A stretch of DNA of 64,000 nucleotides, from positions 35,744,948-35,808,947 of the forward strand of contig NC_034412.1 of NCBI RefSeq assembly GCF_002078875.1, written 5' to 3'. Each line of letters starts with the position of its first letter. Positions within the stretch are counted from its first letter, which is position 1. Under the pieces are notes generated by a model. It ran no database searches, had not been told where the DNA came from, and worked only from the letters and a program-made list of their open reading frames with translations. Positions 1-10,790 of the stretch are shown in pieces. The stretch is from Numida meleagris (Eukaryota; Chordata; Aves; Galliformes; Numididae). The position numbers and the translations under genes were made by a program.

Positions 1-990
1 AGTTGTAATCCATGACAAATAACTGTGGACCTGTCTTGTTGCTCTCACTTCAAAAAGTGACTGTATTCAAACTTGATACTGAGTATGCCACCGATGGGGC
101 AAGATGGATGAACAAGTGACTCTGGGTACTGTAGTTGTGCTATCAGTGTCCCACAGAGAATGTGGTTACTGCTGCTGAGCTGCATAACTCTAGCCTATAC
201 AGATCTTCCAGAGAAAGTCTGGGAACCAGAAGCTGCTATTAGTGAATCAGCATGGTCTTCTGACTCACATTTGCTCAGGGAACTTAATTAGATGCCTATA
301 TGTGGAGGTGAAATGAAAGAGAAAAGAATTGTAGGGTAGGACAAAGCAAAGATCACACAATGGACTACAGTATACTTGGGCTGGAAAGGCACTTAGGCGG
401 CCCTGCTAGGATCAATATACAAATCTTATAGGCTGCAGTGTAAATTTCAGCAGCCTCAGAGTTCTTTCTGATGAGCAAGAGTGACTTAGTTTCGATTGAA
501 AGATTTAGTACTTGCTAGTTTGGACATGGTCAGGCGCTGTTATGACTCTAAAATTTAAAGAATTCTTTAGCTTGCCATCCTAAGAAATGGGATGATGCAG
601 ACCACCACTGTCTAAAGCAGTATATGTTTTATATGTCTTGTCTTCAAATGATATCATATTGGAGCCTAAAATATTTTGAGATGAGTCTCCAATACGCTTC
701 AAAACGAATCCAAGATTTGGACATTTCAAAAATTTGCCATTTGAGTTTCTCATTCTATCCTGGGTTATGTTCTCTCAGACATACAAAAATACTGCCTTCC
801 CCTTATATACTACAACTTTAAAAAATATAGTTTCAAAGCATCTGATATTTCATCCTATTTTGTTTTTACGTGCTTTACCATTACTAGACTAGAAAAGTAG
901 TTCTTAATGAATACATACTGTATCTTTTTGCTTTGTGATACTTGAAACAAATTAGAAAATTACTTTTTTTTTTTTTTTTTTTCCCCACAG
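1..990 (+). other. HHIP: Last intron of HHIP (3' portion)
   Basis: The stretch upstream of the terminal HHIP exon has no conserved coding sequence. It ends in a long polypyrimidine tract (about 20 T from 964, then TTCCCCACAG) whose AG at 989-990 is a strong 3' splice acceptor. A 65-residue open frame at 624-821 has no recognisable domain and I take it as chance. The intron begins to the left of the window. Confidence 0.85.
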
Positions 991-1184
991 CAAAGTGTGA
1001 CCCAGCATGTCGACATGGAGGTGTCTGTGTAAGGCCTAATAAATGCTTATGTAAAAAAGGCTATCTTGGCCCTCAGTGCGAACAAGTGGATAGAAACATC
1101 CGAAGAGTTACAAGGGCAGGTATTCTTGATCAGATCCTAGACATGACATCCTATTTGCTGGATCTAACCAGCTATATTGTATAG
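991..1184 (+). CDS. HHIP: Hedgehog-interacting protein, terminal coding exon (partial CDS)
   Basis: HHIP is a secreted or membrane-tethered glycoprotein that binds Hedgehog ligands at the cell surface and dampens signalling. This exon encodes the last 63 complete residues plus two bases of a split codon (CA at 991-992). It contains one whole EGF-like domain: six cysteines spaced C-x3-C-x5-C-x5-C-x1-C-x8-C, first Cys codon at 996-998 and last at 1077-1079, with the usual G-Y-x-G before the last Cys. After it comes the HHIP C-terminal tail, with VTRAGILDQ followed by MTSYLLDLTSYIV and a TAG stop at 1182-1184. That tail is what identifies the gene; an EGF repeat alone would not. The tail is hydrophobic and nearly repeats itself (TSYLLD/LTSYIV). 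The start is set by the splice acceptor; an upstream in-frame ATG at 942 lies in the intron. The other exons are outside the window. Confidence 0.95.
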
Positions 1185-2460
1185 TTTCGGGGACTGTTTG
1201 GAAACTACACTTTCAACGGGCATTTGTTTTGAATCCTATCATTTTTAAAAGACTGTTATCCTGCAACAAATAACAGTGATTTGATTTACTTCATTAATTT
1301 AATTATAATATCCAGAAATGTGCAGATAAATTCATCGTATGTGTGTTAATATTTCTGTACACCTCCATAGATGTACAGATACCCAACACATATATGGGCA
1401 AGCAGTATCACAAATATGGTTTTAGAGCTAGTGGAATTTTTTTTTATATGTAAACTATTTCTTCATGAGTTTACAAAGCAATTCCACTGAAAAACACATT
1501 TTCATTAAAGGACTTTTCTGATGTCATAATGGATTCACTGACACCCCAGAAACCTTGTGTCTGCAACTGGCTAATTACAGCAATAAGAGAGCAGTTTTGA
1601 ACCATCACCATATAAACTGCTGGACTTAATGAAATCCAGTTGTAACAGTTTTTAAGGTGAAATGAACTATATTATGAGACAATATTTCAGAACTCCTTTA
1701 TGCATTCCTATCTAGGCAATTCATTGTAAGACTGTAATCTTCACCTTCATCAATGTAACTCTATTACAGAATGTTACGTATTTCCTTATCTAGCATAGAT
1801 GCAAAAATCTGGTTATCACAGCTTGATATCAAGATTGTTTCAAGTGTTTAATAATTAAATTATACTCACATATTTCAAAACCAGTCATCCTAGAAGGTCT
1901 GCTTTCTATCATGTATTTTATTTAACAATGGGCACTGGGTTCATCTTACATATTTATATTATCTTATTTTATTTTTATAATATAGACATCACCTAGATGA
2001 GACAGCTTTACCATGTCCTGTAAAATACTAAAGTTACATTTTTCACCAATTTAATTGGAAAGATGGAGAAAGAAAGAGCAAACACACTCTTTAATGTGTT
2101 GTGGATCTAATCTAGAAATGTATCCTTGTGTCAACTTGTATTAATTTGCAACGGATGAAAAAAAAAAAACACCAAACAAACGTATTAAAATTCCAGGAAA
2201 TATTGAAAGTGTTCATAAATTGATTGTTACTGTAACAGGACGGGCCAGATTATACACAACTAGACTGCTACAGATTTCACACTGAATGGAACTTCACTGG
2301 ACGAAAGCTCACATTAGCAATTGCTGGCTGTGTATGATGTCACTTGTATAAAACGTATAACAATTATTGCCAAATATGGTTTTAAATGTAAATGTTTCTT
2401 GAAGAGCTAACAAAATTGATTTTTTGTAAATGTATCAATAAATATGGTGTACATGCTATA
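1185..2460 (+). other. HHIP: HHIP 3' untranslated region
   Basis: AT-rich sequence from the HHIP stop to the first good polyadenylation context. No other exon or repeat is apparent. The end is inferred from the AATAAA at 2437-2442; a later AATAAA at 3513-3518 could give a longer isoform. Confidence 0.65.
2437..2442 (+). promoter_or_regulatory. HHIP: Probable HHIP polyadenylation signal
   Basis: Canonical AATAAA about 1.25 kb after the HHIP stop. Two TGTA motifs lie just upstream (2425 and 2431), as favoured by cleavage factor Im, and a GT/T-rich stretch (ATGGTGTAC, then CAGGTTTTTG) lies just downstream. Cleavage would be expected near 2455-2465. Confidence 0.65.
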
Positions 2461-5400
2461 GTCAGGTTTTTGAAAGTATTAATATTATAATCAGATCTTC
2501 AGAATTGGTGCCCTCTCCATCTCTGGGAAGTTATTGGCAGTTTTCTTTGTTCACTGTTTGCTGGCTATTAGATTTAATGTGCTACCTGGCTTTTATAAAA
2601 TCCTGCACGTATAAAGAGTAGCATGGCCACCACCATGCACACACTAATGGTTATTATAAGCAGCTACTTATGTCAACAGTTTACAATGCTTTAGGCAGTA
2701 ATGTCTAACTTACTGTAACTGTATCGCTCACCAGTTGCAAAATTCTCTTTTCCAGGGTAGTGACATGTAACAACTTTTCCTTTATGGAACGTTGTCAGCC
2801 TTGATTTAATAAATAGTAAATTTTTAAGCACAGAAAAAATGTTATTTGAATTTATCTTAATAAGTATTCCACCTAAGAGGAACAGAAAATTAAGCTTGCC
2901 TTCCACATATGTTTGCTTGAGTATCAAGTGACCTCATGCCAAATGGAAATTGGTTGAGAAATCTTGGTTAAGTGCTTAGAGAACAATAGTCTGCATTAAA
3001 AAGTGCATGCATAATTTTGCACAATGTAGATTCAACTGACAGTCCATTGAAAGACATCTCAGGATTAAATGAGCATGAAGACCAAATTGCCCTCTCACCC
3101 CAAAAAGGGTGGTCCCTTATAGTCACACTAACACTTCATTGGCTAAGCACTGTGACCAATCTGAAAATGAACCCTGCAGTAGCATCTGTAGGTTAATAGC
3201 AGCTCTTTGTCTCCACTGCTTTCTGCCTTTAGTCTTTTTCCTGAATTCCATCACAAGAAGTTTTACAATTAAAAATGTCCTGACAACCATTTTTGTAAAT
3301 TGACCTTAGCATCTAATCTTTCCTTATTCACTGTGGGTGACAAAAACGTGAACTTCTCATGAATGAGCCAGCTGTCTAAATCTGTCAGATAGTGCAGTTT
3401 TATTGCATTCTTCATAATCGGTAAAGCCAGAAAGTCGATGAAATATTTTAGCAACTTTTAAGTATCTGACAGAGACAATGTCTTTAACATTTTATTTAAT
3501 GAGTATATTACAGAATAAAAACAGCTTTAATTCATTATAATCTCAATAGCCAGCTGGGGAGATGTGATAGTTCGTTTCTCAGTTTAAATTCTAGAGACTT
3601 AAAAAACTCCACAGATGGTACCTAAATTGAAGATCCCCAGTAGCATATATGCCACAGTCATGCACGCATATGGCCACTATATGCCATAACCGTGAAGAGA
3701 AGAGATAACAAAGAGAATACAGTCTTCATCTTAATAACAAAGACAATTTCGTCTACTTGACTGGAATCAGAAAATTAGACTCTATTAAATTAAGAATTAA
3801 ATCCAGGTCTCATTCAAATCAATGGAAAACAAAACAAAACAAAGCAATAAAACCCCCAAAACAAAACAAAAAAACTCCAAAACAAAAAACAAAACAAAAA
3901 ACCCCAAAACAAACAAAAAAAACTCTGAAACAAAACAAAAAAACTCCAAAACAAAACAAAACAAAAAAAACAGAAACACTCCTATCAACAGTGCTGAAGC
4001 CAGAAAACTACTTTTAAAATTGAAACAAATACTTAAGTTTATTTAAAAAAAAAAAATGTTTGAGTCAAAATTTCAAAACTAAAAAGGAATCTAAGGGACA
4101 ATTAGGAGGAAAGGAGAAATAATTTGTGGAAGGTGTTTTGCGTCATTTTTAAAACATCTTTTGTATCACGTGAAAGCAGACATCTGCATTAAGCCCACAT
4201 GGATACGTAGGAAGTCCCAGAGGAAGAGAAGTATTCTCAAAAAAAGACACAAAAATCCCAACTGCTTACTTATCAAAAGAAATTATACTATTAAAACAGC
4301 AAGTAAAGCCTAGGCCTAGCCACCCAAGATGCTAATATAAAAAGGGCAACTGCAGTAATTGCCCTGAGAATTAGCGTACAAGAAAAAAAAAGGGGGGGGT
4401 TGTAGAAAGCCTGTTGCCAGCTAGGTCATTCTACAGCCATTCTCACACAATCTCTGCAAGTTTCCAAGAATAAAACTGAGCTTATAAATGAAACTAGATA
4501 AATGAGGCAATTAGATAAGGGCCTCTAGAAAGGATTTTATGTATGTGTTCAAGTTGTCTCTGTCTCTGTCTCTCCTAATCTTTTATTCCATTCATTTATT
4601 CCTTTACTGTGAGATACTGCCCTCTCGGTTCCCAGTACATTGTACATTTTGAGCATTCTTTCAGGCTTTCTATTGTTAAAAGAGAATAAATATACCTGTT
4701 GCAAAAAACCTAATTCTATTCCTGATGTATACAAGCTTTCAACTCTCATTTTATTATTTTAGGATGGAAAACCTTTCTAAGATGCTACTGATCAGAAAAA
4801 AAAGGTATATTATTTGAGTATAAGAAGAAGTGTCCTTTCTCCATAGACAAGTATTTAGACAGAAAAAAAAAAGACGTTATGTTAAAGCAGCTCCAAATTG
4901 TTTTACTCCCATTTCAGAAAAAAAAAAAAAAAAAAAACAACCTTGAAGCTCACTTTTTTAATGCCTCCAATAAAAAAATATTAACTCAAATCCTCCACCT
5001 GAAGGAAATAAATTTCTTCCACTAACAGTCAGGGACACAGGTGCAGATCCTTTGTACCCTCAAATCCTAAGAAGTTACTCCATTTCATGCATCTGAATTC
5101 TAAATCAGGTATAAATAAGAATATAAGTCTTATATTGGCAACCATGGCAACTCTTTTTTTTTTTTTTTTTTATCTCCTTTAATTCACTTCTCTGCCTTTT
5201 GGTTTTGTAGCTCATGCCTCTCCAGAACCACAGCAGACTCCAATAATCCCTGGTTGCTGTAGGTGTTGCTACCTTTCTTTCAAACTGTATAATAATAGAT
5301 GCATCAAAGAGTCTGCCCAGTAGACTGACATCTTTATCTTTCAATTGCTCCACAGAACTGTCATCTTATAGTGATTTCTAATGCTGTAGCTTAGCTGGAC

Positions 5401-7863
5401 ATTGGTCATTAACTGTATGTTATATTCAGGAGTAAGGGCCTCCAGCTGCTCAGACTCAGAGGTAGTCAGAAATTCACTGATTTCAATCCAGTAATCAGAT
5501 ACCTCAAGTAAAAAGCAGAACAATATTCCTGAGATGACAATGTGTTGCTTTTCATGTACAAATATACAAAACTGAGACTCTAAAAGCCCTTCAGCCCAAG
5601 AAATCTTTCACAAGTGTAATTAAAAATATATCTTTTACTAAGAATTTTGCAAAAAACTCAACCAACATCTTAAATTTACTCTAATCCAAATTCACAGTAA
5701 AGACCCACCAATCTGAGTTCGGGCTACAAAAAGCTGACAAATGTGTCCATGGGTAGTTTCAGATAAAAACGTTGTAGAAATACTGAAAAAAGTAATATCA
5801 TTTTGCTAAAATTTTCCTCGTTTTCAGAAGGGGAGTAATCCAGTGAAATAATATGTACCATTTAGCGTATAGGCGTGAAACAGCTGAAGCTACCTGAAAG
5901 CTTAGTGCAGGATTCCTTCAAACTCTGAGGGCCTGACTCACTGTCCAATGATGTCAACTGAAAATCTCCCACTGACTTCATTAATTATAGGATTAAGTCG
6001 TTAAAAGATATCCACTTAGCTGGCAGAACTTCACTACAGATGTCACTGCACACGTTATCTGTCTGTCTGCATCTGCAGTCATTAGACTCACTAAGGTTTT
6101 CCAGAATAGGACTGCAGATTCAGACCTGTCTTTAAGCAAAGAACATATCCAATCCTGTTGAGTTTCCTTATAAATACTGTCAACAGTTACACAAGCGTTC
6201 TGTTATATCTGCCAGACTTTTCATACTTCTTTGAAAATGCTGAGGAGTTAGTTCACATTTCTTCTCTTTTGCACATACGTGCAAAATACATACAAAATCA
6301 AATATTTAAGCATATGCCGCTAAGCAGGAAAATAATTTAAACAGTAAGTCAGTGATCTCATTTGATGAAATGCACATAAGAAGGCAGAGCCAAAAATTGC
6401 CCCCACAGAAACGATAGCATCCCAAAACTCAGAGATCAATGGAAAAGTTCCTGCAGGTGTTCTGAGTCCAGTATTACAGAGGCTCCATTCAATGTATTAG
6501 GCACATTTTCAAACCTTTCTTCACGTACTAAATAGGAATGGTGTAATATTGCAATCAAGAATATACCTTGATACAACAACAACAAAAAAAAGTTCCTATC
6601 CTTACTAATAACTAAGAATAGTAAGATTGAAAGCAATGACTCTACTCAAAGTACTAAAGCAACAGGTATAAACAAGTGCAGGATTGGACACAAGTAGGTA
6701 TTCTGTGGACCCATGCCAGGCCAAGGGTTTATCTGCCTGCCTTTGTACGCATTGACTTCAATTAACAGTGTGCACTAGGAATTTATCACGCTGTAAAATA
6801 CATAATAGACAATAAACAATTTTAGTATAGCAATTAATTCTGCATAGAATTACACTGGACAGACTGACTGATAAGACAGTATTATTAATGCTTTATCTTG
6901 GATAAGAGAAATATTTCAATTTTACAGCACTGTGTAAATGGTTCAATGGACATATCAACCTTTTTCTTTCAATTCACTCCTGAGTTGTTAATAATTACTA
7001 ATTTGGTCTACATATTGGGAAAGGATTATCACATTATCCCATAACTCACCTAAAACTCTCACAGGCTTCCTTGGAAGTTTTTCTTTACACTGTACAGTTT
7101 GATTGGAAAGCCAAGTGACACATCAGCTTACCAGAACTCCAGGCACCAAAAACATAATTCTAGTCTCACAATCAGTGTTGTTCCGAATGGTCTTCATTCC
7201 TATCAGGCTACACCGAGACCAGAAACCATCTGGTATTAGGTCACCACATATATCTTGTAGAGATCACCACTAACACCAGAAGCAGTAATTCTGCCCCGTG
7301 AATTATCCAGCAATGCTACTAGCTGTTCCCCACAAAACATACTACAGAATGAAAGCTTCAGTTCCCTTTGGAGAACAATTAGATTTTAATGGGAGCCAAG
7401 CAGGAAAAGGAAATAACAAAAACCTGTCACTTAAGAACACAACTTGTGTGATATTCCTCTGTTCAAGTAGCTTTATTTTATAGTAGCCATCAAGTACTGT
7501 GTGTACATTTGAAATGTGGGAAAATAGCTTGGAAAATATAATTCAAATTATGTTTACGTTCTATAAACTGTATTATAACACTAAGCATATACAGGCACCA
7601 GTCTAGCAGAGCACTGGAGCACACAAGTAATTGTAAGCACACGAATCTCACCAAAGTCATGTGCTTAACATTATTAATATAATTGCTTTCTTGGTTTGAG
7701 ACAAGTCTTTGCAAGTCTACCTATGTAGATTACATATATTATGTGTATTTCTTTTTAGGGAGACAGCATGGCTGAAGTTCAAAGCAAGATTTCAGTTATT
7801 TTGTGTCACAAATTCTAATAAGATAATTCTAGATAATTTAAAATAATCTTAAATAATTGCATC
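2461..7863. other. Gene-free intergenic DNA downstream of HHIP
   Basis: AT-rich, with only short chance open frames. It holds an A/C-rich low-complexity block (3826-3970), several short poly-A or poly-T runs (4918-4938, 5152-5171), an alternative AATAAA at 3513-3518, and a possible ancient amniote repeat relic near 5925-6000 with the inverted motif pair GAAGTCAGTGGGAG/TTGACATCATTGG read on the minus strand. No exon signature is seen. Confidence 0.6.
3826..3970 (+). repeat. A/C-rich low-complexity tract, (CAAAA)n-like
   Basis: About 145 bp built from AAAAC and AAAAAC units broken by CTCC or CCCC, with a weak higher-order period (the string AAAAAAACTCCAAAAC recurs). It opens overlapping reading frames rich in K/N/Q/T on the + strand and F/L/V on the - strand; these come from the repeat and are not genes. 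It could be an expanded poly-A tail of an old retroposon. Confidence 0.85.
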
Positions 7864-7977
7864 TTTGTGCCTCCACCTTCCATTTGAAAATTAGTGAAAC
7901 CAATCCTTGTAAAGCGCTTTGAGCTCTTCAAATGAAAAGTGCTATAAAGTACAAATTATAATTATATTATTGAACAT
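7864..7977 (+). repeat. CORE-SINE / MIR-like relic with GTAAAGCGCTTTGAG tail
   Basis: The segment reads TTGTGCCTCCACCTTCCATT near 7865, matching the degenerate CORE-SINE box usually written as TGTGCCTCAGTTTCC. It is followed at about 7909 by TTGTAAAGCGCTTTGAGC, AATGAAAAGTGCTATAAAG, and an AT-rich ATTATATTATT end. This order (core box, GTAAAGCGCTTTGAG, GAAAAGNGCTATA, ATTATT tail) is typical of old amniote CORE-SINEs whose tail is shared with a LINE partner. The family name cannot be settled by eye. Confidence 0.5.
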
Positions 7978-10211
7978 CATGTATGTATACACACTATTAT
8001 GTAATATATAATATATGTATAATGCATATAAATTCTAACAAATGTATTTGTGTAATATCTGAGAAATTGAACAGTTGTATCTGGAAGTGATAAATGCATA
8101 GAGTTGGATTTATTGTTAATCTGTGGATTTAATGATTTTCTAGACAAAAGGACATTTAAGTGTATAATTGCTTTTCTTAATTTAATATATTTATGTAAAT
8201 GCATGCCTGAAGTTCTGGATAGATAGTTATTCTGTGTCCCTTAAGCTAATAAAATATATTAAACTATATCCTACAACCTAAAGTACATGAGCTGCTTTTT
8301 TTTTTCTTTATAATATTTTTATTATTACTAAATACATAATTTAAAATTCAGGAACATTTTAATTTGAAATCGGCTCTTTGATCTTTGCAGCAAAAGCAAA
8401 ATGCCAGCATTTTATATATTCTTTCAAATGTACACTAGTTTTATTTATATATATAAATTCTAAGATGCTTTCATAAAATGTGACTGACACAGCTATTATT
8501 CTTGGAATGAGAAGTTTGGACTGAGGTTTCCTGTTTGCCCCTGGATAAATGAGAGCAAAAATTAAGACCTCCCTATTGAAAAGATACCTGTTTCACTGCA
8601 AGCAATACATGAACATACACACAGCTTGAATAAAGCAATTTCACACACAGGCTTTTCAAGTATATTTTTTTGGAAAACTATTTCAGTAAGTATGGAAGAA
8701 ACACTGGCGGTTACTTCTTTGTTTTCTTCATTTAATATCTTCAGAGAAGCATATCATCAGATAAATGCATGTTAAATTGAGATGTACCATTTCCAGTGAT
8801 TTAAATAAGGGTCATAGATGAATGCAATGTTGAATCGCATTCATTTCTCCACTCTCAAGTAATAGATTCTGTTCCACTGAAGTCAACACCTAAGCATATC
8901 AGTGGGAGCATGGCCACTCCATATATTTGTTGATACAAAATAACATTTAACCATGACACTTAATTGCAAGCTGCAGTGGAACTTAAGTTTGCCAGGATAA
9001 AAACCAGCTTGGACAAGGGTCACCGAAGAACCAAGGGCTTCTTTACACGCTAGGTTTACCTTAATGGTAGTGAGTGAAACATTAAAGTCTTACACATTTA
9101 ACTTACATACAGTGTTTAGTCCATCCTGTGTTCATTTTTCAGATTAAAGAATGACGCATTACTGAAACCAAGATACTGGTGCTATCTCTACACTTCAGAT
9201 ATAAGCCAAAACAGTCTTGAAATTTTCATGAAATTGTTTTTCCAGTTTTCAGCTAGTTACTCCACTACTGATATGGGATGGTGGCCAGCCAGAGAACTAA
9301 GATCCAAGGAAAATTTGAACTTCACCCAAATTTGAGGATATTTGGAAACTGTATTTTATTTCAGCTTCTCAATGAATAAATACAGCAGTTGCAGTAATGT
9401 TCTTCTACACACATCTTCTTGTGCTTAAGGATGAATTTTCTTAATTTGAAGAAAGTCTCAAAATACAAGAACAGCTGAAAGACAGCAAATAAAAAAGAAT
9501 GAAGAAACCAACAAGGATTGTTCTGACTTTGTAGTGGGATCTATATATTCATGTAAAAAGTAAAAGAAGTTTGTAGGGTTTTCTACATAATTATAATAAA
9601 TACAGTGCAGAATGTAGTTCTGGTTGACATCATGAGTCATTTAAGTTTGTTCTTGTAATTTATTAAGACATTATGAAAACTCACTGACATATTTATAAGC
9701 CTTGGAATTAACAGCTACCTTTCATTTCTTTTACAACATGTAATACATGAATTTTACATAAAGAATTATATACACTAAACTGTATACAGCAAGACTGTAA
9801 TTCTATCTAGAGCTTCTGATGACATCCTAAATCTAAGGGGCTAAATTCTGTTCTGCTGTTAGATGAATTAAGTGAGATATTGGCCTCTTGGATGTGGCTT
9901 GTATTATTTGTCAGTGTCATCAAAAGTTTCAAAAGGGAATTCAAAGCCTAAATGCACTATTCTTTCTGGAGTATATCATTTTAGTATGTAGTTACCAATA
10001 ATATCTTTACTTCAGTATTTAACCACTATTCCCATAACATATACTTCAAATAAGCCTCTTTCCTTTTATTGCCTTCATTTTGCTACCACCTATGGCTCTG
10101 TTCTTTAATTCTTTTGTTCTTTATTTTCATATAGGGATGTTTCTTCTCCATTCTATTGCATTAGATTAGCTACGGAAGGCCCTACAGAAGGATATGGATA
10201 AACTGGAATAA
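7978..10211. other. Gene-free intergenic DNA
   Basis: AT-rich, with TA-rich patches (8000-8030, 8445-8458) and several short T or A runs. No domain-bearing reading frame, tRNA or recognisable transposon was found. Confidence 0.6.
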
Positions 10212-10790
10212 TTGTCTGAAACCAACTGTATGAGCTGCGACAAGATCAAGTGCCAGATTCTGCTCTTTGGTCACAATAACCCCATGCAATGCTACAGGCT
10301 TGGAACAGAGTTGGCAGAAAGCTGCACAGAGGAAGAGGATCTGCAAGTATTAGACAACAGCCAGCTGAATGTAAGCCAGCAGTGTGCCCAGGTGGCTAAG
10401 CAGGCCAAAGGCATCCTGGCTTCTATCAGAAATAGCATAGCCAGCAGGACTAAGGAAGCGATGAGAGGTTGTAGTGAGGTGGGGTTCAACCTCTTCTCCC
10501 AGGTAACTAGCGATAGAATGAGAGGTAATGGCCTCAAGTTGCGCCGGGGGGGGGGGGGAGGTTCAGGTTGGATATTAGGAGAAATTTCTTCTCAGAAGGA
10601 GTGGTAAGGCATTGGAAAAGGCTGCCCAGGGAGATGGTGGAGTCACCATCTCTGAAGGTGTTCAAGAAACATGCAGGTGTGGGGCTTAGGGGCATAGTTT
10701 AGTGGGCATGGTTGAGATGAGTTGATGGTTGGACTAGATGATCTTAGAGGTCTTTTCCAACCTTAATGATTCTATGGTTCAATGATTCTA
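10212..10790 (+). mobile_element. CR1 LINE 3' fragment with in-frame internal deletion
   Basis: A 131-codon open frame (10212-10607) carries the C-terminal part of CR1 ORF2: HNNPMQCYRLGTELAES, then QLNVSQQCAQVAKQAKGILA, then SIASRTKE. It jumps directly to GCSEVGFNLFSQVTSDRMRG, skipping the usual stretch around [15 protein letters not shown], so roughly 240 bp of the family is missing without loss of frame. After a G run at 10545-10558 the frame shifts. The element continues through GGACTAGATGATCTTAGAGG and TTTTCCAACCTTAATGATTC to the CR1 3' end with ATTCTATG-like octamers at about 10768-10790. It is 5'-truncated as usual for CR1 and not autonomous. Confidence 0.9.

Noticed and set aside
942..990. 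ATG upstream of the HHIP exon giving an N-terminal Phe run
   Set aside because: The Phe run is the polypyrimidine tract of the intron; the splice acceptor at 989-990 defines the exon start.
3757..4046. Lys/Asn/Gln-rich and Phe/Leu-rich frames on opposite strands
   Set aside because: Produced by the A/C-rich low-complexity tract.
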